Shown one piece after another: positions 42,990 through 51,116 of a stretch of DNA of 55,870 bases. The stretch comes from Opitutia bacterium (GTDB taxonomy: Bacteria; Verrucomicrobiota; Verrucomicrobiia; Opitutales; UBA953), in assembly GCA_021204635.1 (NCBI GenBank), contig JAJPZB010000031.1, positions 1-55,870 on the forward strand. Direction: 5' to 3'. Each line of letters begins with the position of its first letter. Positions within the stretch are counted from its first letter, which is position 1. A program made the position numbers and the translations under genes. The notes under the pieces were generated by a model. It searched no databases, was not told where the DNA came from, and saw only the letters and a list, made by a program, of their open reading frames with translations.

Positions 42990-44927
42990 TCAGGGTTTGA
43001 AGTATAGCGCGCGCCATTTTTTGAAAATTTCTTTGGCGACGGGGCCCGCTGTCGCGCCGCCCGCCATGCGATCCTCGTAGTCCGCCTCAAAGACCACAGT
43101 CACTGCGACTTGCGGCTTGTCAATCGGCGCAAATCCCGTGAACCACGCGAGATTCGAGCGCTTGCCGCGATTTTGCCACTGAGCCGTGCCCGTTTTCCCC
43201 GCGATTTCGAGCCCCTCGACCTTCGCGTATCTCCCCGTCCCGACCTCGACGGATTCGCGCATGCCTTGCAAAATTTTCGCGCGGGCGCGCGCCGTCAGCC
43301 CAATCGGCTCGCCACCGTGGTTGACGCGGGTGTTTTGCCGCTCGGGGTCAAACAAAATCGACGGTTTCGTGCGCGTCTCGTTTCGCGCGAGCGACGCGGT
43401 CATGCACGCGATGTGGAGCGGCGAAGTCTGCAAAAATCCCTGCCCGATCGCCATGTTGAGCGTGTCGCCCGCAACCCAACCGCCCGCGCCCGTCGAGCGC
43501 TTGTATCTCGGCGATGGCACGACGAGATAGAGGCCCGTCGCTTCGGGCAATTCGACGGGCAGCTTTTGGTCGAGCCCGAAGCGCTTTGCCTCCTGCGAAA
43601 TCGGCTCCCAGCCCAATTCGAGAGCGGCGTTGTAGCAATACACGTTGCCCGAAGTGCGGAGCATTCGCGCGACGTCGGACAAGCCGAACGCGACGCCGTC
43701 GTGCTCGGGCCAGTTGCGATTATCGACGCGCAAATACGATCCGCAGTCAAACTGCTGATCCGGCAAAATTTTGCCTGAGCGCATGGCGGCGATCGCCGTG
43801 ATTATCTTGAATGTCGAGCCCGGCGGATATCGCCCTTGCACGGCGCGATTCACCAAAATATTTGCGTCTTGCGCCGCGAGTTCTTCCTGATATGCGCTGC
43901 GCACGACGACGGAAAATTCGTTCGGGTCGTAGGCAAATGCGCTCGCGAGCGCGAGAATTTCGCCCGTGTTCACGTCGAGCGCAATCGCGGCACCGGGGCG
44001 GCCGACTTTCTGCATCGCGGCTTCGAGCGCCTGTTGCAACTCGATGTCGATGGAAACGTAAATCCGCGTCCCCTGCGTCGGGCGAACTTCTTTTATTTTT
44101 TCGGCGAGATAGCCGTTGGGGAGAACGCGCCAGAGCCGATAGCCCGGGACGCCGCGCAGCGCTTCGTCGAACTGCATTTCCACGCCCGTCGCGCCCGTCT
44201 TTCCGCGATAACGTGCGATGCCGAGCCCGCGAAATTCCTCCGGCGTCTCGATGTCGTCGGTGTTTTTCAGCCAACCGAGAACGTGCGCGGCGAGCTTCCC
44301 GTATGGATAAAATCGCACGCTATCCACGTAGAGGCGGATTGGCGCGTCTGCCCCGAATTTTTCGACAAATCGCGCGCGCTCCCGTTCCGTGAGATTTTCG
44401 ACGAGCGGGAAATCGAGCGTGCGCTTTTGGCTGAAATGGCGCAGGACGGTTTTCGGGTCGATGTCGCTCTCGCGGCCAATCGCGGCGTTCACGAGATTGA
44501 GATATTTCCTGAGCACGTCGATTCGCGCGTTGTTGAGCAAGACGTTGCGATCGATTCTCGCCGAGTTCGGGTCTTGAAAAATTTCCCGCGCCTCTTTCAC
44601 GTTTTCGATGTACCTTGCGTCGATTTCGTCAAGCAAAAATTTGTCGCTCAAATCGACGACGACGGAATATCGCGCTCTGTTTGCGACGACGGGGTTTCCG
44701 TTGCGGTCGCAAATTTCGCCGCGCGGGGCAGGGAGCATGACGATTCGCAGGCTTTGCTTGTCGTGTTTCCCGAGATAATCGTCGGATTCAAAAATTTGCC
44801 GCTTCGCCAATCCCGCGATTAAAAAAAGCGCGCAGAGCAGGAAAATCGCGCCGATGATGCCGATCCGCAGCGGGCTGACGCTGCGCGCGCGCACCGGCTC
44901 TTCCGTCACTCGCTCTCCGCCGCCCAT
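42990..44927 (-). CDS. mrdA: Penicillin-binding protein 2 (elongation transpeptidase)
   Basis: 645-residue inner-membrane DD-transpeptidase for lateral wall synthesis. One membrane helix at ~21-40, a dimerisation domain (MLPAPRGEICDRNG), and the transpeptidase motifs Ser371-x-x-Lys374 (PPGSTFK), Ser426-Gly-Asn428, and Lys578-Thr-Gly580 (AGKTGT). The ATG at 44927 is fixed by AGGAGG five to eight bases upstream, one of the few clear Shine-Dalgarno sequences in the window; an 80-residue upstream extension is only the mreD reading overlap. It overlaps mreD by 22 bases. Works with MreBCD in the elongasome. Confidence 0.96.
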   Translation of the reverse strand: MGGGERVTEEPVRARSVSPLRIGIIGAIFLLCALFLIAGLAKRQIFESDDYLGKHDKQSLRIVMLPAPRGEICDRNGNPVVANRARYSVVVDLSDKFLLDEIDARYIENVKEAREIFQDPNSARIDRNVLLNNARIDVLRKYLNLVNAAIGRESDIDPKTVLRHFSQKRTLDFPLVENLTERERARFVEKFGADAPIRLYVDSVRFYPYGKLAAHVLGWLKNTDDIETPEEFRGLGIARYRGKTGATGVEMQFDEALRGVPGYRLWRVLPNGYLAEKIKEVRPTQGTRIYVSIDIELQQALEAAMQKVGRPGAAIALDVNTGEILALASAFAYDPNEFSVVVRSAYQEELAAQDANILVNRAVQGRYPPGSTFKIITAIAAMRSGKILPDQQFDCGSYLRVDNRNWPEHDGVAFGLSDVARMLRTSGNVYCYNAALELGWEPISQEAKRFGLDQKLPVELPEATGLYLVVPSPRYKRSTGAGGWVAGDTLNMAIGQGFLQTSPLHIACMTASLARNETRTKPSILFDPERQNTRVNHGGEPIGLTARARAKILQGMRESVEVGTGRYAKVEGLEIAGKTGTAQWQNRGKRSNLAWFTGFAPIDKPQVAVTVVFEADYEDRMAGGATAGPVAKEIFKKWRALYFKP

Positions 44928-45565
44928 GCTTCGTCCTCCTGCGTCGGCGTGCCGGCGTCGTTGCAAAGTTCGATTCCGCAAAGCCGATACGCCGACAGCG
45001 CCATGTCGAAATACCATCCGCCCGCGAGAATCACGAACAGCGACGACGCGACGAGGTTTGCGCCGAAGCCCGCCCAATACGAGCCGTCCGCCCAGCGCTC
45101 CATTCCCATTGCAATCGCCCAGAAAAAGAAAATCGCCGTGTTCAAAATTTCCGCGCAAATGAGCCATTGCACGGGCGAAGAAAAATTGAAGCGCATTTTT
45201 GCAAAGCGCATGGCGAGAAACGCGAACACCATCCAGCCGGTCACGAAGCCGAAAAATTCCGGAGGCTCGCGCGAAATTTCCCCAAACAAATACGCGCCGT
45301 GCGAACTGTCCCAGATGCTCAGCGCGTTCATGCGGTCGAACGGAACGGGAAGCGCTGCGTCAACCAAAAATCCGCTTATCAACACGCAAAAAAGCCCGCG
45401 CCCAAACGTCATGAAAAGCGCGGGGATGACGACGAGGATGCCCGCCGTGAAAAGCGAAACGCCGGTCGGCGCGAGCAAATTCCCGAGCACCGACATCGCC
45501 GCAACCCAGAAATACGCGACCGCGCACGCCGGAAGCCAATACAAAAAACTGTGCTCGAACTTCAT
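44906..45565 (-). CDS. mreD: Rod shape-determining protein MreD
   Basis: 219-residue inner-membrane protein with five or more hydrophobic helices and a loop containing VDAALPVPFDRMNALS-like residues. Sequence is poorly conserved in this family; the call relies on its hydrophobic pattern, size slightly above the usual 160-180, and its place between mreC and mrdA. Three bases after mreC; its 3' end overlaps mrdA by 22 bases and contains the mrdA ribosome-binding site. Confidence 0.85.
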   Translation of the reverse strand: MKFEHSFLYWLPACAVAYFWVAAMSVLGNLLAPTGVSLFTAGILVVIPALFMTFGRGLFCVLISGFLVDAALPVPFDRMNALSIWDSSHGAYLFGEISREPPEFFGFVTGWMVFAFLAMRFAKMRFNFSSPVQWLICAEILNTAIFFFWAIAMGMERWADGSYWAGFGANLVASSLFVILAGGWYFDMALSAYRLCGIELCNDAGTPTQEDEAWAAESE

Positions 45566-45568
45566 TTT

Positions 45569-46492
45569 TCACATTCCCGTTGTTGCGGCGTCGGTGCGCA
45601 GCTTTCTCCCCTCGCCGCCTTGTTTGTCGAGCTCCTCCAAGGTGTCCAATTGCCCTGATTCCGTGATGTCGGCGCTCACGGGCACGAGAATCGCAACTTC
45701 TTCGAGAGTGGCGAGATTCGGGCGCAACTCGACCGGCGCCTCGTAGAACAAACCGTCTTCCGTGAGCTCCAATTTTTGGCTGACTTCGCCAATCGCGAGC
45801 CCTGGCGGGAAAACGCCGCCAATGCCTGTCGTGATGACGGGGACGCGGTGTGTGAACTCGCTCGGGAAGTCCGACGGAATGTCGCGAATTATCCCCGAGG
45901 GGCGACGAAGCGGACCGCCGCTCGCGCCGCGATATGTCACAGGGTAGTCGCTGCCTTCGATGTATGCGGAAATGCGAAACGACGGGCTCGAAATCAGCTC
46001 CACGACGCTTGTCGAGAGATGGACGGTCCTCACTCTGCCGACGACGCCGTGTGCATCTACGACAGGGCATCCCTCGCGAATGCCGTCGCTTTTTCCGCGC
46101 CGCACGACGATTTGTTGCCACCACAATCCAATGTCGCGCCGAGCGACGCGCGCGACGACGACGCGCATTTCCGGCCTCGACGGCAGGTTGAGCAGGCGCT
46201 CCAAGCGCAAATTTTCTTCGCGCAGGGAATTGAATTGTTGCGATTCAAATTGGAGCGAGCCGGCGATCCGCGCGGCGTCGCGACCGGCTTCGATCAACTC
46301 GTGCTTGCTGCGGGAGCGCATTTCCCAATACCTCGCAAGATCGCCGACGCGCGACGATGCCAACGAGACCGGCGCCTCAAATTCGTAGAAACTCTCCGCG
46401 AAAAATCTCTTCACACAGGATGGGGCAAACCAGCAGAGCGCGATCGCAAAAAAACCGAACAGGAAAGGGCGGAGATTGCGATAGCTTATCAT
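45569..46492 (-). CDS. mreC: Rod shape-determining protein MreC
   Basis: 307-residue bitopic membrane protein that couples MreB to periplasmic wall enzymes. One N-terminal helix (FLFGFFAIALCWFAP), a coiled coil at ~60-100 (ESQQFNSLREENLRLERLL), and the beta-rich MreC domain with VARRDIGLWWQQIVVRRGKSDGIREGCPVVDAHGVVGRV, then TGIGGVFPPGLAIGEVS. Middle gene of mreB-mreC-mreD-mrdA; the 121 bases between it and mreB (46493-46613) hold no gene. Confidence 0.94.
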   Translation of the reverse strand: MISYRNLRPFLFGFFAIALCWFAPSCVKRFFAESFYEFEAPVSLASSRVGDLARYWEMRSRSKHELIEAGRDAARIAGSLQFESQQFNSLREENLRLERLLNLPSRPEMRVVVARVARRDIGLWWQQIVVRRGKSDGIREGCPVVDAHGVVGRVRTVHLSTSVVELISSPSFRISAYIEGSDYPVTYRGASGGPLRRPSGIIRDIPSDFPSEFTHRVPVITTGIGGVFPPGLAIGEVSQKLELTEDGLFYEAPVELRPNLATLEEVAILVPVSADITESGQLDTLEELDKQGGEGRKLRTDAATTGM

Positions 46493-46613
46493 TTGCGGGA
46501 GTAAAAAATATGTCGCCGCATTGACGACTCACGCCGGTTTTGCGCAACCTCGGCGCGAGGCAAAAATTTCGCGGGGAAATGTGCGCCGAGACCGCAGAGC
46601 AACGCAGGCGAAC

Positions 46614-47642
46614 TTAGTCGCGGCGATGCATTTTGTTCCAGTTGTCGTCCTCAATGGAAATGCCGGTGCCGTTGACGACGGCGTGAAGCGGATCTTCCGC
46701 GACAAAGAACGGCAAGCCCGTTTTTTCTGCGAAATACACGTCGAGTCCGCGAATGAGCGCGCCGCCACCGGCGAGAACTGCGCCGCGGTCGTAGAGATTG
46801 CCGCTGATTTCCGGCGTGCAGCGCGAAAGCGTGTCGCAAATCGCGGCTTCCATTTTGCTGAAGCAGGGGAGCATCGCGTTGCGAATTTCTTCCGAGTTCA
46901 CGGTGAGCGCACGCGGCAAGCCGCCGAAGAGGTCGCGTCCTTTGATGTCCATCATCATTTCCTGGCGCAGCGGGACAGCGGAGCCAATTGCCTTTTTGAG
47001 CTCTTCCGCCGTGCGCTCGGAAATCACCAAGTCGTAAGAAGTTTTGATGTATTCGATGATCGCGCGCTCCAATTCGTCGCCGGCAACATTCAGGCTCTTC
47101 GCCGCCACAATGCCGCCGAGCGAGAGCACCGCGACCTCCGTGGTGCCGCCACCAATGTCAACGATCATGCTCGCCTCCGGTTCTCCGACCGGAAGCCCGA
47201 CGCCGAGCGCCGACGCAATCGGCTCAAAAATTATCCGCACATTTTGCGCGCCCGCGCGATACGCCGATTCCTCGACAGCCCTGCGTTGCAGGCGGTTGAT
47301 CCCGTATGGCACCGCGATGACAACAGTGAGGTGTGTCAACAACGAATGCCGCGCCGCTTTCCCGATGAAATAACGCAACATGTGCTCGCTGATTTCATAG
47401 TCCGCGATAACGCCTTCTTTCATCGGTCGAATGACCTCGAGGCCTTCGGGGACAACAGTTGCCATGCGCTTTGCGTCCGAGCCGACAGCCAAAATCGCCT
47501 TCGTCTCTTTGTTCATCGCGACATAGCTCGGTTCGTCCATTATTATCCCGCGCCCCTTCACATAAACGAGGACGTTCGCCGTCCCGAGGTCGATACCGAT
47601 TGAAGTGGAGAAAATTCCTGGAAATCTGCTGAAAATTGACAT
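46614..47642 (-). CDS. mreB: Rod shape-determining protein MreB
   Basis: 342-residue actin homologue. Phosphate-1 loop IGIDLGTANVLVYVKG, IDIGGGTTEVAVLSLGGIV, and adenosine motif AVLAGGGALIRGL are intact. It opens the cell-shape cluster, implying a rod or ovoid cell with MreB-directed wall synthesis. Upstream (47643-47933) is repeat cluster 5, which therefore forms the 5' leader of mreB if transcription starts beyond it. Confidence 0.97.
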   Translation of the reverse strand: MSIFSRFPGIFSTSIGIDLGTANVLVYVKGRGIIMDEPSYVAMNKETKAILAVGSDAKRMATVVPEGLEVIRPMKEGVIADYEISEHMLRYFIGKAARHSLLTHLTVVIAVPYGINRLQRRAVEESAYRAGAQNVRIIFEPIASALGVGLPVGEPEASMIVDIGGGTTEVAVLSLGGIVAAKSLNVAGDELERAIIEYIKTSYDLVISERTAEELKKAIGSAVPLRQEMMMDIKGRDLFGGLPRALTVNSEEIRNAMLPCFSKMEAAICDTLSRCTPEISGNLYDRGAVLAGGGALIRGLDVYFAEKTGLPFFVAEDPLHAVVNGTGISIEDDNWNKMHRRD

Positions 47643-47729
47643 GGGCGGCTACTTTGTTGCCGCAATTTAAAAAGAGGGGAAACTTATTGTCAACGCAACG
47701 CCCCGCCGGCACGGGCTTTTGCTTTGTTG

Positions 47730-47930
47730 TGGCGGGGTGGCGGGTTAGTGGTGAACGCGATTGTTGCCGCCACTAACCCGAACCTTCACCACTAACCCAA
47801 TTCCCACCACCAACCTAAGTTTCACCACAGACCCGCGCCACCACCAACCCGAGTCTCACCACCAACCCGGATCTCGCCACCAACTCACGCCACCACCAAC
47901 CCGTGTCTCTCACCACTAACCCGCGCGGGG
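47730..47930 (-). repeat. CCACCAACCC repeat cluster 5, upstream of mreB
   Basis: About nine copies of CACCAACCC, CACTAACCC or near variants (around 47771, 47789, 47808, 47830, 47846, 47864, 47882, 47895, 47914) in the 291-base gap between the thioredoxin-like gene and mreB, spaced roughly 15-20 bases. Otherwise nothing is seen there. G-rich strand is minus, the transcribed direction. Confidence 0.88.
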
Positions 47931-47933
47931 AAC

Positions 47934-49133
47934 TTAGAAATCTTCCGAGAAAAATTCCTCGTCGGAAACTTCTTCCTCTGCCTCGTATGACGCAGCGGTG
48001 TCGTCGTCAAACACAGGCTCTGCCGCCTTCTCGTCGTCGCCACCACCATTGCTGTCGTCGGCTTTGTTGCCGTCAGTCGCGGCATTGTTGTCGGCGGGTT
48101 TGTCGTTCTCTGTTGCGGCTTTTATTATGTATTCAAGCTGCGTTGCCATGCTCGTCACAATCTCGAGGGCTTCGGTCTGTTCCTTGGGGATTTTTTTCAC
48201 AATTTCGAGGAGTTTGTCGCGGCATTCAATGATTTGCGGGAGCGATTCTTTGAGAATTTCTGCCACCTTTTTTCGCACAGCCTCTTTGGCCTCGGGCCCG
48301 AGATCTTCTTTGCCCTGCAACGCGGCCTCGATTTTTTCGTTCAGCTTTTTTGTCAGCGGAACGAAATATTTGTCCTGAAAAGGCTTTACGAACGCGAAAT
48401 ATGAGTATTGCGCGTGCAATTCCTCGCTGCCTTCTCCGTTGTATGCCACAACTTCGTTGGCGAGATTGGCGAGATCTTCGTTCTCGCGTTGCTGTTCCAA
48501 GGTGAAATTTTTAATCGCCTCGTGAATTTTTTTGACACGCTTCGCTGTGCCGCGCTCGAGGCCTTTCAGCCCCGACTTTATGCTCGAAATCTTTTTCGAG
48601 AAATCTGTGACCTCGGCGAGCGCCTTCAAGTAATTTTCGACGCCGCCGCTGCGATATCCGGTTTCGGCGAGCCGCTTGCCGTCTGCGTTCAAAATCAAAA
48701 CTGTCGGGAAGCCTTCGATTTTAAATTGCTCGAGCAACTTCGGATTTTGCTTTTTCGCCTGCTCGGAAAGTAGGCTTTGGTCGTGCGGCGTGTCGATGAA
48801 GACGAGCACGAAGCTCTTTTTCGCAGCCTCCAAAAATTCCGGCTTTGAGAAAACTTCTTCGTCGAGGCGTTTGCACCACGAGCACCAATCCGAGCCGGAG
48901 AAATCGACGAGGAGCAGTTTGTTTTCTTTTTTCGCGAGTTTTTTTGCCTCCGCAAAATCGTCGAGCCAGCCCGCCGGCGTCGAGGTTTGCTGCGCCTCGG
49001 TGGCGGCGTCGGAGCCGGGCTCGGTCGCCGCGATTTTTTCGGCGGGGACGATTGTTTCAGCCGGCGTGGAATCGGCGAACAACGTGCCTGCGAGAGAGAC
49101 CGCGAGTGCGATCGAGAGAATCGGTTTTTTCAT
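47934..49133 (-). CDS. Exported thioredoxin-like protein with acidic C-terminal tail
   Basis: 399 residues from the ATG at 49133, which starts a signal peptide (MKKPILSIALAVSLAGTLFA); an upstream extension of 92 residues is encoded by repeats and rejected. Residues ~55-170 are a thioredoxin fold of the Thioredoxin_7 type with Cys84-Ser-Trp-Cys87 (WCSWCKRL), KLLLVDFSGSDW and the cis-Pro loop EGFPTVLIL. The rest is helical, ending in a 60-residue Asp/Glu-rich tail. Probably a periplasmic thiol oxidoreductase; partner unknown. Its stop abuts repeat cluster 5. Confidence 0.82.
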   Translation of the reverse strand: MKKPILSIALAVSLAGTLFADSTPAETIVPAEKIAATEPGSDAATEAQQTSTPAGWLDDFAEAKKLAKKENKLLLVDFSGSDWCSWCKRLDEEVFSKPEFLEAAKKSFVLVFIDTPHDQSLLSEQAKKQNPKLLEQFKIEGFPTVLILNADGKRLAETGYRSGGVENYLKALAEVTDFSKKISSIKSGLKGLERGTAKRVKKIHEAIKNFTLEQQRENEDLANLANEVVAYNGEGSEELHAQYSYFAFVKPFQDKYFVPLTKKLNEKIEAALQGKEDLGPEAKEAVRKKVAEILKESLPQIIECRDKLLEIVKKIPKEQTEALEIVTSMATQLEYIIKAATENDKPADNNAATDGNKADDSNGGGDDEKAAEPVFDDDTAASYEAEEEVSDEEFFSEDF

Positions 49134-49245
49134 AACTGTGTTTTTTCTTTTGTTGTGGATTAAAACTCGAAAGCGCGTTTGTTGCGGAGCTCGCGAGTTA
49201 ATGAAAAGCGTTGTCGCTCGGGAAATTTGCTTTGCGCAAAGAAAT

Positions 49246-50415
49246 TCAGGCGTTCCCGCCCTTAGTGGTGGCAGGGTTGGTGGTGGCGAATGGGTTGGTG
49301 GTGGCGGGTGAGTTGCCACTGTTGTGGGCATAATTGTTGCCACCACCATTGTAGTGGTCGCCACCGTTGTCGCGCTTCGCATAGCGGCTCGCGATAATCG
49401 AACAAACAAAGAGTTGGAGTTGGTGGTAGAACATTATCGGCAGGACGAGGAGCCCGATGTCGATTTCGCCGGAAATTGCCGCCGCGCCAAAGATTACGCG
49501 CGCCATCGGAATGCCGGACGCGAGCGTCTTTTTCGACCCGCAAAACACTGCGGCAATCTCGTCCTCCGTCCCGAATTTCAGCGCTCGCGCCGCCGTGCGC
49601 GAAATGGTGAGCGCGAGGAAGAGCACAACTGCGGCGCCGACGCCCGTTTGCACGAGCACGACGAGCCCGAAATTTGTCCACAAACCGCGCGCCACCGAGT
49701 CCGAGAACGCCGAAAACACGATCAGCAAGATCACGATTTTATCGAACATGTTGACGTATTTTTTGAACGGCTCGAAATATTTCGCGAGGACGCCGCGTAG
49801 CGCCTGCCCCACCAAGAACGGCAGGAAGAGTAGCGTGAAGAGGTCGAAAATCGTTTGCGAAAGCGGAAGCGGCTCGCCCGTCGTGTGCGCGAAGATCCCG
49901 ATGAGCAGCGGTGTCAGGAAAATCCCGAGCAGGCTCGAAATCGACGCGTTGAAAATCGCGGCGGGAATGTTGCCGCGAGCCGCCGCCGTCATCGCAACAG
50001 ACGACGAGATCGTCGATGGCAGCGCGCCGAGAAAATAGAATCCGAGTGCGAGCTCGGGGCGAATTATTCCGAGCGTGTCCGCCGCCACAAAGCAAAACGC
50101 GAATGTCAAAATCGGGAACACGACAAACGTCATCGCCTGCACGAGAATGTGAACCCGCCACGCGAGGAGCCCGTTGCGCAGATTGTTCCACGAAAGCCCG
50201 AGCCCGTGGAAAAAGAAGATCGCGGCGACGCCCCAGTTCGCGAGCTCGTCCGCGTGAATCGCGCCGCCCGTTTTGCCGACGTCGGGGAACAGTGTCGCGA
50301 GCACGACGCACGTCACCATGCCGGCGAGAAACCAGTCCTTGAAAAATGCGAGCGGATGTTTTTTGTGTGCGCTTGCGCCCATGCGTTTGTCGTGCGCGGG
50401 GAAATCGTGCGCCAT
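49246..50415 (-). CDS. Bile acid:sodium symporter family transporter
   Basis: 389-residue inner-membrane protein with 9-10 hydrophobic segments. SBF/BASS family features: ALPSTISSSVAMTAAARGNIPAAIFNASISSLLGIFLTPLL and, later, CGSKKTLASGIPMARVIFG, the conserved helix 4 and helix 9 crossover blocks; it resembles the YfeH/SBF-like subgroup rather than true bile-acid carriers. The last 30 residues (NGGGNNYAHNSGN then SPATTNPFATTNPATTKGG) are a polar tail partly encoded by the CCACCAACCC repeat. Substrate not predictable. Confidence 0.88.
   Translation of the reverse strand: MAHDFPAHDKRMGASAHKKHPLAFFKDWFLAGMVTCVVLATLFPDVGKTGGAIHADELANWGVAAIFFFHGLGLSWNNLRNGLLAWRVHILVQAMTFVVFPILTFAFCFVAADTLGIIRPELALGFYFLGALPSTISSSVAMTAAARGNIPAAIFNASISSLLGIFLTPLLIGIFAHTTGEPLPLSQTIFDLFTLLFLPFLVGQALRGVLAKYFEPFKKYVNMFDKIVILLIVFSAFSDSVARGLWTNFGLVVLVQTGVGAAVVLFLALTISRTAARALKFGTEDEIAAVFCGSKKTLASGIPMARVIFGAAAISGEIDIGLLVLPIMFYHQLQLFVCSIIASRYAKRDNGGDHYNGGGNNYAHNSGNSPATTNPFATTNPATTKGGNA
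49262..49312 (+). repeat. GGGTTGGTGGTGG repeat cluster 6, in frame (BASS tail)
   Basis: Three copies (about 49273, 49288 and a partial at 49263) encode the TTNP-rich C-terminal tail of the BASS transporter on the minus strand. The coding strand is again the C-rich one. Confidence 0.8.
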
Positions 50416-50433
50416 CGCGGCAATGCGGCGCGC

Positions 50434-51048
50434 TTACCCGAAGAAAATATCTTCGAGTGCGAGGCAGATTGCGTGATAGACGGGCAGGTGGAGTTCCTGA
50501 ATTTTAAACGTCTCGCTTTCGGGGACGCAGATGCAGATGTTGGCGAGAGTTTTCAGCCTGCCGCCGGTTTTGCCCGAGAGCGCGACTGTCGCCATGCCCT
50601 TTTCCCGTGCGACTTCCATCGCCGCGCAGACATTTTTGGAATTGCCCGAAGTGGAAATGCCGAGTAGTGCGTCGCCTCTTTTCCCGAGCCCCCAGACCAA
50701 TTGCGCATAGACGTAATATGGGTCGCAATCGTTCAGCCACGCAGTGTTTATCGCGCCGAGAGAGTGGAGCGGAATCGCCGGAAGTGCGTCCTGCAATTTC
50801 GACGCGAGCTCTTCGCCGAGGCGTTGCCGCACGGCGGGGTGGTTGAGCGGGCGCTTTGAGCAAAATCCTTTCAGAAGTTCGCCGGAGATGTGGTCGGCGT
50901 CGGCGGCACTTCCGCCGTTGCCGCACAACAAAAGCTTTCCGCCGCCGGAGAACGTTTTTGCGAGCGCGTCTGTGGCGGCTTGAATCGTATCGCCGCATTC
51001 CGCGAGAAGCGGATACCGCGAAAGGAGCTTTTCAATTTGTCGGTGCAT
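50434..51048 (-). CDS. gmhA: Phosphoheptose isomerase-like SIS protein
   Basis: 204-residue SIS-domain isomerase. LLCGNGGSAADADHISGELLKGF and LGISTSGNSKNVCAAM are the two sugar-phosphate-binding loops; the C-terminus TFKIQELHLPVYHAICLALE matches the GmhA Zn/His region. GmhA converts sedoheptulose 7-phosphate to heptose 7-phosphate for LPS core heptose. The ATG at 51048 is used; the extension to 51060 starts with TTG. Eighteen bases separate it from the BASS gene. DiaA is an alternative, but the C-terminal block favours GmhA. Confidence 0.88.
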   Translation of the reverse strand: MHRQIEKLLSRYPLLAECGDTIQAATDALAKTFSGGGKLLLCGNGGSAADADHISGELLKGFCSKRPLNHPAVRQRLGEELASKLQDALPAIPLHSLGAINTAWLNDCDPYYVYAQLVWGLGKRGDALLGISTSGNSKNVCAAMEVAREKGMATVALSGKTGGRLKTLANICICVPESETFKIQELHLPVYHAICLALEDIFFG

Positions 51049-51116
51049 AAAAAATTTCAAAGGCGCAGGCGGGAAATTTGAGGCTCCGGAAAATCCCGTC
51101 GGCGCGGCGGCAGCGC

